A stretch of DNA of 64,000 nucleotides from Mesomycoplasma ovipneumoniae. Lineage in GTDB: Bacteria > Bacillota_I > Bacilli_A > Mycoplasmatales > Metamycoplasmataceae. The notes under the pieces are model-generated. The model did not search any database and was not told where the DNA came from. It saw only the letters and a program-made list of their open reading frames with translations. Below, piece after piece: positions 62,565-64,000 of this stretch (positions are counted from its first letter, which is position 1; each line of letters starts with the position of its first letter). The stretch spans positions 248,001 through 312,000 of the forward strand of contig NZ_CP079199.1 of the NCBI RefSeq assembly GCF_024758565.1, in the 5' to 3' direction. The translations under genes were made by a program, and so were the position numbers.

Positions 62565-64000
62565 AAATTTGACTAAAAATTTTAACCGAAGAGCTATTTT
62601 CAAAAATTTTAGCCTGGACATTCCATCTAATGAGTTGGTTTTTGTTGTTGGACCTTCTGGGATTGGGAAAACTACTCTTATTAACCTAATCGCTAATTTT
62701 AGTCAAAAAGATAAAGGTGAAATTCTTTTTTATAAAGATAACAAAATTGTTAAAAACCCTTTAATTGACGTTGTTTTTCAAGATTTTAACCTAATTGAAT
62801 CTGCTACTGGTATGGAAAATATTAAAATTGGCGCAAATGCAATAAATTTTAATATTGATGAAAAGAATATTGAAGAAAATGCAAGTTTTGTTAATATTTC
62901 AAAAGAAAATTTAGCAAATAAAGTGAGTGATTTATCAGGTGGTCAAAAACAACGAATCGCAATTTTGCGATCATTAGCGCGTGAATCTGACTTTATTTTG
63001 TTAGATGAACCTACTGGAAATCTTGATGTGGAAAATGCTGAAATTCTTTTTGAAAAAATACAAATATTAAAGAAAAATAAGACTATTTTGATAGTTAGTC
63101 ACAATTTAGATCTTGCTAAAAAATACGGCGACAGAATAATTTACCTAAAAAATGAGTCTATATTAGAAATTGATAAAATCGAAGAAATAAATAAAGTCGA
63201 AACCTTAAATAAAACTGATTATGATTTTAAATTTGAAAAAAAACCTTTAAAAATAAGTGACAAATTAAAATCAATTATTTTATTTTTGAAGCTAGATTTT
63301 AAAAATAAAATAATTATTACAGTATTACTAATTATCACATTTCTAATTAGCATTTTAAGTCTAAATTTATTTGCAACACTTGATACACAAGCAAATGCCG
63401 TTAACTCGCAACGAATTCATCAATACAATTTAGATTCTTTTGAGGTTCAAAAAAAGGGAATAGCGCCATTTTTTGACGGAGAAATCGAGAAATTCAATAC
63501 TAAAAAAGGCATTGTTAATAAAATTATTCCTGTTTATTCAACTCACAACTTTGCTTTTACTTACAATAATAACGGCAAAGAATTAATTTCTGAGAAAAAT
63601 GATATAGAATTAATCGACGAATCTGATTTTTTTAAAAATAGGTTTAAATTTGATGACAAAAACCTTCAAGGTAATTTTATACAAAATGAAGATGAGATAA
63701 TTATTTCAAATTCAGTTGTCGAAAAATTAAAAATTACTGATCCTATTGGCAAAAAAATTAAAATTAAAGCTATACGTAATTCGAATGTTGATGAAATTCC
63801 AACAATTTTTGAGGCTACTATTGTCGGAGTAAACTATTCAACTGATGTATTCAACACAATACCCTCTTTTTTGCATTATAATTTAGCAAAAAAAATTGAA
63901 GAAGCTTTTTATGTTAAAAACACAGTCGGCGAGTCACTTTTCAGTGACATAATGATCGCTCCTTTGAATGCAAAAGGATTTGAAGAATTGGAAGTTGAAA
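62551..64000 (+). CDS. cassette 2 gene C: ABC transporter, 3' end outside window
   Basis: The open frame from ATG 62551 runs to the window edge (about 483 residues). The ATPase domain and first membrane helix appear identical in protein to gene C of cassette 1 (GPSGIGKTT, LSGGQKQR, FILLDEPTGNLD, IVSHN). The extracellular region then diverges progressively (VNYSTDVFNTIPSFLHYNLA against VNYSTDAFGGIPSFLHYNLA; MIAPLNAKGFEEL against TIRPLNTRNFQLL). The permease C-terminus is not visible. Confidence 0.9.
   Translation, partial: MIKIKNLTKNFNRRAIFKNFSLDIPSNELVFVVGPSGIGKTTLINLIANFSQKDKGEILFYKDNKIVKNPLIDVVFQDFNLIESATGMENIKIGANAINFNIDEKNIEENASFVNISKENLANKVSDLSGGQKQRIAILRSLARESDFILLDEPTGNLDVENAEILFEKIQILKKNKTILIVSHNLDLAKKYGDRIIYLKNESILEIDKIEEINKVETLNKTDYDFKFEKKPLKISDKLKSIILFLKLDFKNKIIITVLLIITFLISILSLNLFATLDTQANAVNSQRIHQYNLDSFEVQKKGIAPFFDGEIEKFNTKKGIVNKIIPVYSTHNFAFTYNNNGKELISEKNDIELIDESDFFKNRFKFDDKNLQGNFIQNEDEIIISNSVVEKLKITDPIGKKIKIKAIRNSNVDEIPTIFEATIVGVNYSTDVFNTIPSFLHYNLAKKIEEAFYVKNTVGESLFSDIMIAPLNAKGFEELEVE

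Overview
ORGANISM. The window comes from a very AT-rich mollicute that reads UGA as tryptophan. Dozens of genes, including ribosomal proteins S3, S11, L2, L4 and L15, stay open only if TGA codes for Trp, and the Trp codons fall at family-conserved positions (for example RKW near the S11 C-terminus). Gene order and the mycoplasma-type cysS, leuS, gdpP, nusG and S10 clusters suggest the Mycoplasma (Mesomycoplasma) hyopneumoniae / ovipneumoniae / dispar neighbourhood. That placement is inference; no search was run.

LAYOUT. (1) 1-5431, + strand: the 3' part of a VirB4/TraE-like ATPase and a 1211-residue secreted, membrane-anchored partner, ending at a terminator shared with convergent genes. (2) 5681-17279, - strand: one tightly packed housekeeping run, leuS-gdpP-rplI-dnaB-CBS/CorC protein-YgjP metallopeptidase-cysS-rRNA methyltransferase-sigma-like factor-rpmG-secE-nusG. 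(3) 17350-31428: a type II-A CRISPR-Cas9 locus in an unusual order. Two tandem tracrRNA genes, cas1-cas2-csn2 and an array of about 91 repeats are all on the + strand. The array is split by an intact IS3-type insertion sequence, and cas9 is convergent on the - strand. (4) 31429-33470: an acidic orphan gene, a wrecked paralogue of it, and a fossil CRISPR array. (5) 33473-34135: an anchored trypsin-like protease. (6) 34446-49508, - strand: the complete S10-spc-alpha cluster (rpsJ to rplQ, with secY, adk, map, infA and rpoA). (7) 49817-52709, - strand: an MFS-type transporter and an apparent nucleotidyltransferase-M42 peptidase fusion. (8) 53349-64000, + strand: repeated cassettes of unknown function. 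Each has a secreted ~220-residue protein (A), an anchored ~630-residue helical protein (B) and an ABC transporter with an FtsX/MacB-type permease (C). There is one decayed copy, one complete copy and one running off the window end.

HOW IT FITS TOGETHER. Regions 2 and 6 are core translation, secretion and replication genes. Region 3 is immunity. The tracrRNA anti-repeat is complementary to the + strand repeat, so the array reads rightward from a leader behind csn2; variant repeats at the far end agree. Several spacers form pairs aimed at the same target site. One spacer matches the large membrane-protein gene of region 1 at 29 of 30 positions, so that family probably also travels on mobile DNA attacked by this Cas9.

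MOST INTERESTING. (a) The A-B-C cassettes of region 8, with secretion signals, duplicated promoters, a homopolymer next to one promoter and patchwork sequence identity. They look like an expanding export or bacteriocin/immunity-like surface system. (b) The doubled tracrRNA, self-matching spacer and fossil array. (c) The nucleotidyltransferase-peptidase fusion.
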